Assembly (NCBI GenBank): GCA_963738445.1
Contig: CAVTWS010000001.1
Coordinates: forward strand, 248,001-312,000
Reading direction: 5' to 3'
Length of the DNA stretch: 64,000 bases
From: CAVTWS01 sp963738445
GTDB taxonomy: Bacteria; Actinomycetota; Acidimicrobiia; Acidimicrobiales; SHLQ01
In this document: positions 56,772 through 64,000 of the stretch, in pieces
Layout of the letters: each line of letters opens with the position of its first letter
Position numbering within the stretch: position 1 is the stretch's first letter
Program-made: the position numbers and the translations under genes
Notes under the pieces: generated by a model
What the model was told of the DNA's origin: nothing
The model's input: the letters and a program-made list of their open reading frames with translations, nothing else
Database searches by the model: none

Positions 56772-56819
56772 TTCTGGGGGCCTGGGTGTGCTGCATGACG
56801 AGCAGTTGGGCCCCCAGAA
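56772..56819. repeat. 48-nt palindromic element, copy C, plus an extra half-site
   Basis: GTTCTGGGGGCC (56771-56782) pairs perfectly with GGCCCCCAGAAC (56809-56820). From TTCTGGG to CCCAGAA it is 48 nt, like copies A, B and D. A third identical arm (GGCCCCCAGAAC) stands at 56829-56840, as if a second element lost its left half. The location is between convergent genes. Confidence 0.8.
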
Positions 56820-56855
56820 CAGGTGGGTGGCCCCCAGAACGGGTCGGCGCGACGG

Positions 56856-57815
56856 TCAGGTACGACCGTTCCAGGAGTCGAAGTCGGTGAGCTCGGGATG
56901 GTCGTCGAGCGTGTAGTCGTTGGTGAGGTCCTCGACGAGGTGGGACGGCGCCGATGCGTCGAGGCCGTCGAGGGTCCAGCCACCGGCCATGTACATGATG
57001 CGCTCGCGGTCCGGTTCGCTGAGCCGGGACAGGCGGTCGCCGCCGATGTGGAATGTGCGCCCGTTGACGTTGCGGGCCGCATCGGTGCACAGCCACACGA
57101 CGATGGCGGAGATCTTCCGCGGCGCCAGCGCTTCGGGGTCGGCGACGGTCGGGCTCATCGTCGTCGCCCGGGGCCCCATGGTCAGCGCCATGAGCTCGGT
57201 GAACTTCGAGGTTCGAGTGGCGTACTCCTTGGTGGACTCGCCGGTGGCGAGAGGTCGGATGGCGTTGCACCGCACGCCGAAGCGGCCGAGCTCGCGAGCC
57301 ACGGTGCGGGTGAGGCCGACGACGCCTTCCTTGGCGGCGCTGTACGCCACCATCGACGGGTGGCCGAATCCCGAGCCGCTGCTGGTGTTGACGATGGCGC
57401 CCGCGCCCTGCCGGCTCATGCCTTCGGCGACGGCTCGGATCATGGCGAAGTACCCCTTGAGGTTCACGTCGAGGGAGCGGTCCCAGTCCTCCTCCGTGTA
57501 CCTCCACAGGTCGCCGCTGCGTCCGCCGGCAGTGGCGTTGTTGATGAGGATGTCGACTGGTCCGTACGTGTCGGTCGCGGTGGCCGCGATGTCGGCCGCG
57601 CCGTCCCAGGTCGCCGAGTGCGTGTCGGCGGTCGCCGTGCCCCCGGCGGCCTCGATCTCGGCTACCACGGAAGCGGCGTCGGCTCCGGAACGCTGACCCG
57701 TGTCGTTGACGACGACCTTGGCGCCCTCGGCCGCCAGGAGGAGCGCGTGCTGCTTCCCGATGCCGCCTCCGGCGCCGGTGACGATCGCTACCTTGCCCTC
57801 GAGTCGAGCTCCCAT
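56856..57815 (-). CDS. SDR, hydroxyacyl-CoA-dehydrogenase-like
   Basis: 319 aa, intact. TGAGGGIG cofactor motif, INNATAGG in place of NNAG, catalytic YSAAK, and a C-terminal extension (after GGDRLSRLSEPDR) as seen in MFE-2-like SDRs. NAD(P)-dependent; substrate probably an acyl-CoA or steroid derivative. Divergent from a small membrane protein. Confidence 0.8.
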   Translation of the reverse strand: MGARLEGKVAIVTGAGGGIGKQHALLLAAEGAKVVVNDTGQRSGADAASVVAEIEAAGGTATADTHSATWDGAADIAATATDTYGPVDILINNATAGGRSGDLWRYTEEDWDRSLDVNLKGYFAMIRAVAEGMSRQGAGAIVNTSSGSGFGHPSMVAYSAAKEGVVGLTRTVARELGRFGVRCNAIRPLATGESTKEYATRTSKFTELMALTMGPRATTMSPTVADPEALAPRKISAIVVWLCTDAARNVNGRTFHIGGDRLSRLSEPDRERIMYMAGGWTLDGLDASAPSHLVEDLTNDYTLDDHPELTDFDSWNGRT

Positions 57816-57884
57816 TGATGCCTCTCCTTGTGGACACCGTCACCCTTGTCGCCCCGCCCCCGATCGCGCAATAGGGTCGACCAC

Positions 57885-58223
57885 GTGACATCAGCCTTCC
57901 GGCGGCCGCCCCTGACGGTCATCCTTTCGCTCGCTGGCGCGGCCGCCCTGCTTCTGGGTTCGCTTCTCTACTGGCTGGGCGACGGTCAACCGAGGTCGCC
58001 GGCGGCGTTTCGCGAGCTGGTGGCCGACGCGGGACTCACCGTCGACTGGTCGAACAACGGGCCACGCGGTGGTGAGGGTGTCGTCGGTACCGAGTGCGGC
58101 GAACGGCCCGTGTCGGTCGACGAGGTGGATGACGAGCTGTGGGTGCGATGGGACGATCGACGCGAGCCGATCACGCCTGCAGTGATCGAAGAGCTCGTTC
58201 ACTGCACCGACGTGTCCAGCTGA
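57885..58223 (+). CDS. Small membrane-anchored hypothetical protein
   Basis: 112 aa from GTG 57885. One N-terminal hydrophobic helix (LTVILSLAGAAALLLGSLLYWL) precedes an acidic extracytoplasmic domain with two Cys (GTECGERPV and VHCTDVSS) that could pair. No known family. Precedes another membrane protein by 39 bases on the same strand. Confidence 0.55.
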   Translation: MTSAFRRPPLTVILSLAGAAALLLGSLLYWLGDGQPRSPAAFRELVADAGLTVDWSNNGPRGGEGVVGTECGERPVSVDEVDDELWVRWDDRREPITPAVIEELVHCTDVSS

Positions 58224-58262
58224 ACGCCGAACCGATCGGGGCAATCGGCGCGACAATGGTTC

Positions 58263-58991
58263 ATGGAACAGCCGGAGTCGTTCGGGACGATGTGGTGGCG
58301 ATACCTGCGGATCCTGGTGGTGGCAGGTGTTCCGGTCGGCGTCGTGGTGGGGGGCATCGGATCCCGGCTGGCCATGCTGGCCCTTCGTCTCACGTCGCCC
58401 GATCGGGTGATCGGCGTCCAGAGCGACGACGACTTCACGATCGGCGAGTTCACGGCCGGCGGGACCTACAACCTGTTGCTTCTCGGGGCCGCCGTGGGCG
58501 TGCTCGGGGCCTTTGTGTACCTCGCCGTCCGGCCGTGGCTGATCGGCCCTGCGTGGTTCCGGTACGGGACGGTCTCCGCGGCCTGCGGCGCGGTCGTCGG
58601 GTCGATGCTGCTCCACGCCGACGGCATCGACTTCCGGCTGCTGGAACCGGCATGGTTCGCCATGGCGCTGTTCATCGCCCTTCCCGCCGCCTTCGGCCTC
58701 GCCGTCGGTCCGGCCGTGGAATGGGCAGAGCAGCGGCCGGTGCCATCGGGCCGTCGGCAGGCCCTCGCTCCGATCGTGCTCGTGGCGATGTTCCCCTTCG
58801 TGCTCTTCCCGCTGGTCTTCGTGGCGGCTGGGCTCGTGGCCTACACCGCAGTGGTCTCGGCGATCCGGGAACTCGACGTTCGCGTTCCGAGCGCGGTCGC
58901 GAACGCGATCCGCGGGCTGTGGCTGTTCGTCGCCGTACTGGGGCTCGTGGCCCTCGTGAGCGACATCCGCGACATCAACGCGGTGAACTGA
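58263..58991 (+). CDS. Polytopic membrane protein, unknown function
   Basis: 242 aa, about six membrane helices (for example ILVVAGVPVGVVVGGIGSRL, LLLGAAVGVLGAFVYLAV, YGTVSAACGAVVGSMLL, WFAMALFIALPAAFGLAVG, LAPIVLVAMFPFVLFPLVFV and LWLFVAVLGLVALVS). No transporter signature. The short spacing suggests an operon with the 112-aa gene. Confidence 0.6.
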   Translation: MEQPESFGTMWWRYLRILVVAGVPVGVVVGGIGSRLAMLALRLTSPDRVIGVQSDDDFTIGEFTAGGTYNLLLLGAAVGVLGAFVYLAVRPWLIGPAWFRYGTVSAACGAVVGSMLLHADGIDFRLLEPAWFAMALFIALPAAFGLAVGPAVEWAEQRPVPSGRRQALAPIVLVAMFPFVLFPLVFVAAGLVAYTAVVSAIRELDVRVPSAVANAIRGLWLFVAVLGLVALVSDIRDINAVN

Positions 58992-59202
58992 TCGATCGAC
59001 GTGGAGGAATCGTCAACCCGACTCGACGGGGTGACGCAGCTTCAGTCGGGGGGAAAGGCGAGAGGTCACGATCGGCGCTCACCATGGTCGCCCGGGCGTC
59101 GATCGCCAGCACGGCGAGAGAGGCATCGGCGACGATTCCGATGGTGGGGTGGTGCCGGGCCGCATCGAACCGTCGTCGATCTGAGTCAGGATGCGCATCC
59201 AC
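58975..59202 (-). pseudogene. Remnant of a PIN-domain (VapC-like) gene
   Basis: 75 codons hold only the last third of a PIN domain: HHPTIGIVADASLAVLAIDA (usually PDAxLAALAIEHG), ATMVSADRDLSPFP, then a worn tail. The acidic residues of the N-terminal part are absent, so no nuclease can be made. No antitoxin gene is near. It overlaps the end of the membrane-protein gene by 17 bases. Confidence 0.6.
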
Positions 59203-59235
59203 GCGTATGACGAGCCAGGTGCGGCCGTCGAGCGT

Positions 59236-60144
59236 TCAGCTGGTCGAGATGGAGTTGGTGCGGGTGTCGGTCTCGACGGGTTTGGCGCCTGACCGAGTCG
59301 CCGCCTCGTACCCGGAGCTGCGGCCGTTCCAGGACGGCCAGCGGGCCCCGGGACCGACGGGTGCGTCGCCGAGCACGGTGACCCGCTGGATCACCCGGCG
59401 CTCGTCGTAGTCGTCGACGGCATGATGCATCGTGCACCGGTTGTCCCACATGCCGACCGCGCCGGGGGTCCAGCGGTAGCGGACCTGGAACCGGGGTTGT
59501 TCGGACCAGGTGTAGAGGTAGCCCAGCAGGGCGGCGCTCTCCCCGGCGGACATCTCGACGACGTGGGAGGTGAAGGTTCGGTTCACGAACAGGACCTTGC
59601 GGCCGGTCTCGGGATGGATGCTGACGACGGGGTGCACGGCTTGAGTCTCGGGATGACCGAACGGCGCGGCGTGGTGCACGGCAGTGAGACCGTCGAGCAG
59701 GTCCTTCATGGGCGCGGACAAGCCGTCGTAGGCGGCGTACTGGTTGGTCCACAACGTGTCGCCGCCGGCATCGGGGCTCAGGACCATGTTGAGGATCGAC
59801 GCCAGCGGGGGCGTGGTGCTGAACGTGACGTCGGTGTGCCACACGTCGGCGCGTGCGCCCGTGCCGCTGTCGAGCACGACGATCTCGGGATGCTCGTCGT
59901 CGAGTTTCGGGATGAACGGGTGGATCTCGATCGGGCCCAACCGATGGCCGAGGCTGATGTGGTCGGCGGGGGTCAGATGTTGGCCGGGGAAGAAGATCAC
60001 GAGGTTCTCGATCCACGCCGCCCGCACGGCCGCCCACGTTCGGTCGTCGAGGTTCGACAGATCGACACCGTGGATCTCGGCTCCGAGGCACCCGGTCAGC
60101 GGTCGGATGTCGAGGGCGAGTGGGGTGTCGGTGGTCGTGGGCAT
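59236..60144 (-). CDS. TauD/TfdA-family Fe(II)/2-oxoglutarate dioxygenase
   Basis: 302 aa, intact. Iron ligands WHTDVTF (His103, Asp105) and distal NRCTMHHAVDDY (His240), with the 2-oxoglutarate-binding Arg in ERRVIQRVT (Arg254). N-terminal GCLGAEIHGVDLSNLDD is typical. Substrates in this family include taurine, alkyl sulfates and phenoxyacetates. It lies downstream of the TetR gene on the same strand by 24 bases, so it may share its transcript. Confidence 0.85.
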   Translation of the reverse strand: MPTTTDTPLALDIRPLTGCLGAEIHGVDLSNLDDRTWAAVRAAWIENLVIFFPGQHLTPADHISLGHRLGPIEIHPFIPKLDDEHPEIVVLDSGTGARADVWHTDVTFSTTPPLASILNMVLSPDAGGDTLWTNQYAAYDGLSAPMKDLLDGLTAVHHAAPFGHPETQAVHPVVSIHPETGRKVLFVNRTFTSHVVEMSAGESAALLGYLYTWSEQPRFQVRYRWTPGAVGMWDNRCTMHHAVDDYDERRVIQRVTVLGDAPVGPGARWPSWNGRSSGYEAATRSGAKPVETDTRTNSISTS

Positions 60145-60168
60145 GGGGGACTCCTGTCGATTCGGGGG

Positions 60169-60792
60169 TCAGGGGGCGGAGAACGCTGCGGTGACGAGGT
60201 CGACGAGGGCCTCGCCACGCCGGACGAGCGGCAGCTTCGACTCGGCGGTGAGGGCCGGCCCGTAGAGGGTCGACGACATCACGGAGAATCGGAATGCCTG
60301 CAGCTCCGGGGACAGATGGGAGAGGGCTCGGGCGAGCACGGGTTCGAACCGGCGCCACTGCGGTTCGAAGGTGGCGGTGACGAGATCCCACCACGGCGAA
60401 CCGGCGTGATCGAGGGCGGCGAGGAAGCGCACGTACTGCAGGCCATCGGGCGTGGACGCCAGGCGCGCGAGGGGGAGGACGAGGGCCTCGGCGACGGCGC
60501 GGATCGGTGGTTCGTCGAGGGACTCGAGGGGGGCGAGCAGCGCCGACCGCTGGGCGGCGAGGGCATCCATGCGGCGGTGCAGCACGGCCGTGACGAGCTG
60601 CTCCCGCGTGCCGAAGTGGTAGTGGACGGCGGCGACGTTGGCGTCGGCGGCGGCGTTGATGGCGCGGATCGACACGCCCTCGATGCCGCGCTCGGCGATG
60701 AGTGACTCGGCGGCGTCGAGCAGGCGCTCGGCGGTGCCGTCGGTGATCGTGTCGCTCCCGGTTCGGGCAGAAGGCTCGGCGGCGACGGTCAT
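60169..60792 (-). CDS. TetR-family transcriptional regulator
   Basis: 207 aa, intact. N-terminal helix-turn-helix: LLDAAESLIAERGIEGVSI, INAAADANVAAVHYHFGTREQL. The C-terminal helical ligand domain is of the TetR_C_17-like type. It lies directly after the MFS efflux gene, with twin palindromes just upstream of its start, so it likely represses itself and perhaps the surrounding P450/MFS/dioxygenase genes. Confidence 0.85.
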   Translation of the reverse strand: MTVAAEPSARTGSDTITDGTAERLLDAAESLIAERGIEGVSIRAINAAADANVAAVHYHFGTREQLVTAVLHRRMDALAAQRSALLAPLESLDEPPIRAVAEALVLPLARLASTPDGLQYVRFLAALDHAGSPWWDLVTATFEPQWRRFEPVLARALSHLSPELQAFRFSVMSSTLYGPALTAESKLPLVRRGEALVDLVTAAFSAP

Positions 60793-60809
60793 CGTCGATC
60801 AGAGTAAAC

Positions 60810-60840
60810 GAATCGAACGATTCAATCAAGTGATTGAATC
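60810..60840. promoter_or_regulatory. Twin palindromes, probable TetR operator
   Basis: GATTCAATCA (60819-60828) and TGATTGAATC (60831-60840) form a perfect 22-bp palindrome. Overlapping it, GAATCG (60810-60815) and CGATTC (60818-60823) form a second, 14-bp one. The AT-rich block fills the 50-base gap between the MFS stop and the TetR start. Confidence 0.65.
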
Positions 60841-60842
60841 AA

Positions 60843-62411
60843 CTACTCCAGTGCCGCCGGTTCGGCGTTCTTGGTCTCGGTCCTCCGAAGCGGGATCCGG
60901 GGCACCATCACGAAGGCCACGGCGGCGAGGACGAGGGGAGGCATGGCCCACCGCAGCGCCGTCGTGATCGAGTCGACGAACGCCTGGATGACCTCGCCCC
61001 GCACCGGTTCGTCGAGCGCTCGGATCACCTCGGGTCGCCCCTGAAGTGCGTCGACGTCGACCGTCGCCATGGCGTCGGCGCCGACGTATCGCGGGATGAG
61101 CGTCTCCAGGCGGTCGCTGTACACGGCGCCGAGTGCGGCCGACCCCAGCACACCACCGAGGCTGCGGATGAAGGACAGGCCCGAGGTGGCCACGCCGAGC
61201 TCGCGGTAGGGCACGGCGTTCTGCACGATGAGGGTGAGGCTCGGACCGATCTGACCCATCCCCAGGCCCGTTACCGCGGACCGGGCGGCCAGATCGAGCG
61301 GGGATGTGTGGATCGACATGGTGCTCAGCAGGTAGGCGCCGAGGAGCAGCGTGCAGGTGCCCATGATGGGGAACGGTTTGTAGTTCCCTGTCCGGGAGAT
61401 GATGCGGCCCGAGATGATCGACGCCGTGGTGACGCCCACCATCGTGGGAAGCATCATGAGCCCGGAGCCGGTGGCGGAGACGCCCCGGACGACCTGGAGG
61501 AACAGGGGGCTGTAGGAGTTGAGCGCGTAGATCGCCATGCCGGCGACGAAGCCGCCGATCATCGTCGGCCGGATGACCGGGTTGCGGAACAGGTCGAGCG
61601 TCAGGATCGGCTCCTCGAGGCGCGACTCGACGATCACGAAGACGATCAGACCCACGAGCGAGACGGCGAGGAGCGTGAGCGTTCCCCCGGCTGTCCACCC
61701 CCAGGCCCGGCCCGACCACAGCAGGGCCACGACCAGTGGTCCCGTGGCGACCGACAGCAGCACGGCGCCGAGCACGTCGACCGTCCTTCGCGTGGGCTCG
61801 CGGGGGATGAACAGGAAGCGCTGCACCAACGCCATCGACACCAGCCCGAACGGCAGGTTGATGAGGAACACCCAACGCCAGTTGGTGACGTCGACGATGA
61901 ACCCGCCGAGCAGCGGGCCGACCAGGGCGGCGAGGGCGAAGGTGCCGGCGGTGTACCCCTGGTAGCGGGCGCGTTCGGCCGGTGGCAGGAGGTCGCCCAC
62001 GATGGCGAGCGGCAGAGTCAGGAGCCCACCGGCGCCGATCCCTTGGAGCGAACGGAAGGCCACCAGCTGCGTCATCGATTGCGCCGCCCCGCACAGGAGC
62101 GACGACACCAAGAACAACACGATGGTCGCCTGGAACGTCTCCTTGCGGCCGTAGATGTCGGAGAGCTTGCCGACGATGGGTGTGGCGATGGTCTGGGTCA
62201 GCAGGAACCCGACGCTGATCCACGGCGCCTGGGAGAGTCCGCCCAGGTCGCCGACGATGGTGGGCAGCGCCGTCGACACGATCGTTCCGTCGAGCGCCCC
62301 GAAGAACAGCCCGCTCATGACCGCGATCAGGACGATGTGGATGTGCGATCCCGTGCCGGCCCCCGGTGGCCCCGCGATCGAGGCGTGCGCCGAGCCGGGG
62401 GTACCCGTCAT
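60843..62411 (-). CDS. DHA2-type MFS drug/H+ antiporter (EmrB/QacA-like)
   Basis: 522 aa from ATG 62411. Fourteen-helix layout with motif A-like GKLSDIYGRKETF, motif C-like GPLLGGFIVD and the N-terminal GALDGTIVSTALPTI (motif D1) of the DHA2 group. Exports toxic compounds or pathway products. ATG overlaps the P450 stop (ATGA). Confidence 0.9.
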   Translation of the reverse strand: MTGTPGSAHASIAGPPGAGTGSHIHIVLIAVMSGLFFGALDGTIVSTALPTIVGDLGGLSQAPWISVGFLLTQTIATPIVGKLSDIYGRKETFQATIVLFLVSSLLCGAAQSMTQLVAFRSLQGIGAGGLLTLPLAIVGDLLPPAERARYQGYTAGTFALAALVGPLLGGFIVDVTNWRWVFLINLPFGLVSMALVQRFLFIPREPTRRTVDVLGAVLLSVATGPLVVALLWSGRAWGWTAGGTLTLLAVSLVGLIVFVIVESRLEEPILTLDLFRNPVIRPTMIGGFVAGMAIYALNSYSPLFLQVVRGVSATGSGLMMLPTMVGVTTASIISGRIISRTGNYKPFPIMGTCTLLLGAYLLSTMSIHTSPLDLAARSAVTGLGMGQIGPSLTLIVQNAVPYRELGVATSGLSFIRSLGGVLGSAALGAVYSDRLETLIPRYVGADAMATVDVDALQGRPEVIRALDEPVRGEVIQAFVDSITTALRWAMPPLVLAAVAFVMVPRIPLRRTETKNAEPAALE

Positions 62412-63627
62412 GCGGGGGTGAGCCGCACCGGAAGGGACTTGAGGGCGTTGTTCAGGTTGGAGCGCTGACGGCGGGGCTCGCCGGTCTGCTCGATGGACGA
62501 GGATGCTGAGAGCAGCTCCTCGAAGAAGACCCGACCTTCCAGCCGAGCCAGGTGCACGCCGAGACAGAAGTGTTCGGCGATGCCGAACGACAGGTGGGGG
62601 TTCGGGTCGCGGTGGATGTCGAAACGATGAGGATCGTCGAACACCTCCTCGTCCCGGTTGGCCGACGTGTACACCATGATCACCTTTTGGCCCTCGGCGA
62701 TGGCCCGGCCCCGGATCTCGGTGTCCGCGGTGGCGGTGCGTCGGAAGTAGTGCAGCGGGTTCGCCCACCGGAGGATCTCCTCGACCGCGCCGGGGATGAG
62801 CGACGGGTCGGCCCGCAGCTCGTCGAGCTGTTCGGGGTGCTGCAGGAGCGCCCACAGCCCCGACGAGAGCATGGTGCGGGTGGTGTCGTTGCCGGCGGTG
62901 ACGAGCTGCACGAAGAAGCTGCCGAAACCGGCGTCGGTCATTGGTGCGCCGTCGAACTCGGAGGTGAGCACGAGCGTGGTGAGGTCGTCAGCGGGGCGGC
63001 GCGGCGAGCGGCGGCGAAGGCCATGGCGTACATGGCCATCTGCATGTTGCAGTCGCCGTCTTCGCCTCGGGTCCCGGCCGGCCGGTCGTAGCCGCCCGGG
63101 TTGATGTCGGGGTCCTGGCCGCCCGAGTTCATCTCGGCCCAGTGGTGGATCCGGCCCCAGTCCTCGCGGGGCAGACCCATGAGCTCGCCGATGACCTGGC
63201 TCGGGAGCTTGGCGCAGACGTCATGGACGAAGTCGACTTCGCCGCGCTCGGCGCCTTCGTCCATGATCGACCGGCACATCGCCCGGATGCGTGGCTCGAG
63301 CTGGCGATCACCCGTTGGCGTGAAGCTGCGGCAGCAGCGGCCGGCGGTACGCCACGTGCCGCGGCGGGTCCATGGCGAGGATCATGTCGCGCATCATGGC
63401 CAGGCGATCGGGGTCGAGGTCCTCGATCACCACGCCGCCCTCGGAGGCCGAGAAGGCGGTGGGGTGCTTCGCCACGTGGACCACGTCGGCGTGCTTGAGC
63501 ACCATCCAGTAGCCGGGTCCGTCGGTGCTCGTCCTGCCAGTGCACCGGGTCGGTCGCGACGAAGCTCCTCGAGGGCCGCGTGCGGGGCGGCGGAGACGTA
63601 CGTGGCGGGGTCGTACAGGTCGATCAT
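62408..63627 (-). CDS. Cytochrome P450, several frameshifts in the N-terminal half
   Basis: About 405 aa when joined (ATG 63627). C-terminal part clean: I-helix TAGNDTTR, ExxR in EEILR, heme-binding FGIAEHFCLGVHLAR with the thiolate Cys. Indels near 62980, 63300-63330, 63510-63550 break the first half, which reads MIDLYDPATYVSAAPHAAL, GVVIEDLDPDRLAMMRDMIL and LPSQVIGELMGLPREDW. The last phrase and order resemble actinobacterial CYP125/CYP142-like or other lipid/steroid P450s. In operon with an MFS pump and an LLM enzyme. Confidence 0.8.
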
Positions 63628-63652
63628 CGTCGAGCTCCGATTCGTGATGTGG

Positions 63653-64000
63653 TCACGTTGCTCCCTGATCCGCCTTCGGGCTCGCGTTGCTCGCACCGTT
63701 CGGCGAATGGGCGGCTATCGCCGCGAGGTTGGCGTTGATCATGGCGCCGAACAGCTCGGCGGAGTGTTGACCGGCCCAGGTGATGCTGGCCTCGCGCTGC
63801 TGGTTGGCGCCGCTGTAGTGGGGGATGACGACGTCGGCGAACAGCTCCAGGCTGTTGCGGGTGGCGCGCCGATCGGCGATGTCGGTGGCGAACAGCAGGA
63901 AGGTGCCGAACCCTCCGGTGCGTTCGACCAACCGGTCGATGGTGGCGATGGCATCGTCAGGGGTACCGATCGTGGCGATGCCGAAGTTGGGGAGGCCGAC
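63653..64000 (-). CDS. LLM-class flavin-dependent oxidoreductase, C-terminal part
   Basis: About 115 residues up to the window edge; the 5' end lies outside. NFGIATIGTPDDAIATIDRL, GGFGTFLLFATDIADR and NSLELFADVVIPHYSG match the end of limonene-monooxygenase-like LLM proteins. The stop lies 26 bases upstream of the P450 start, so it is likely the first or an early gene of the P450/MFS/TetR operon. Confidence 0.75.
   Translation of the reverse strand, partial: VGLPNFGIATIGTPDDAIATIDRLVERTGGFGTFLLFATDIADRRATRNSLELFADVVIPHYSGANQQREASITWAGQHSAELFGAMINANLAAIAAHSPNGASNASPKADQGAT

Noticed and set aside
1..64000. Prophage, insertion sequence or RAYT transposase that could mobilise the palindromes
   Set aside because: No integrase, transposase or phage structural gene could be recognised in any frame.
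1..64000. tRNA or rRNA genes
   Set aside because: No cloverleaf with a GGTTCGAATCC-type arm or rRNA-like block was noticed; a covariance search would settle it.

Overview
The window is very GC-rich. It is dense in short-chain dehydrogenases, luciferase-like oxidoreductases of the kind that usually use F420, amidohydrolases, a P450 and CoxL-type molybdenum hydroxylases. This points to a free-living, aerobic, catabolically versatile actinobacterium; an Acidimicrobiia-like lineage is my best guess, from gene style only. I see no rRNA, tRNA, CRISPR array, phage module or transposase.

Layout. 0-3.4 kb: deacetylase, secreted nuclease and two small secreted proteins, one broken. 3.5-15.4 kb: SEC-C protein, an SDR/thioesterase/LLM operon, PAP2 phosphatase, amidohydrolase, MFE-2-like SDR and an FAD reductase. 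15.4-22.6 kb: a VanW-like protein divergent from a GntR / nucleobase deaminase / molybdenum hydroxylase operon that looks like guanine-to-xanthine-to-urate chemistry. 22.7-24.4 kb: LLM enzyme and a VapBC pair. 24.7-33.1 kb: a small-molecule-sensor/HTH regulator divergent from an operon of M20 carbamoyl hydrolase, D-carbamoylase, a one-chain 2Fe-2S/Mo hydroxylase, an SsnA-like amidohydrolase and a YgfK-like iron-sulfur protein. This set strongly recalls the purine/urate gene group of E. coli and gut anaerobes. 33.1-40.3 kb: sigma/anti-sigma-like pair, a toxin-antitoxin-like pair and several genes with internal deletions. 40.3-49.4 kb: a CoA-type catabolic operon (thiolase, amidohydrolase, acyl-CoA ligase, enoyl-CoA hydratase, DUF35 protein) followed by a third Mo hydroxylase large subunit. 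49.5-58.9 kb: dimethylglycine-dehydrogenase-like enzyme, two-component system, methyltransferase and membrane proteins. 59-64 kb: a PIN relic, a TauD dioxygenase, and a TetR/MFS/P450/LLM operon.

Three matters cut across the genes. (1) Intergenic regions carry families of palindromes of fixed length. Four copies are exactly 48 nt from TTCTGGG to CCCAGAA with variable, often self-complementary interiors. Two copies are exactly 49 nt from GAAATTTGG to CCGAATTTC. Other hairpins lie at 24.5 and 42.6 kb. (2) Two blocks (about 25.6-32.9 and 41.2-49.0 kb) and the P450 gene are full of single-base indels in otherwise well-conserved genes, while most of the rest is clean. This is more likely base-calling or assembly error than decay, so their CDS entries span several frames. 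(3) Three different molybdenum hydroxylase systems lie within about 31 kb.

All functional calls come from reading motifs and overall protein character; no database search was run.
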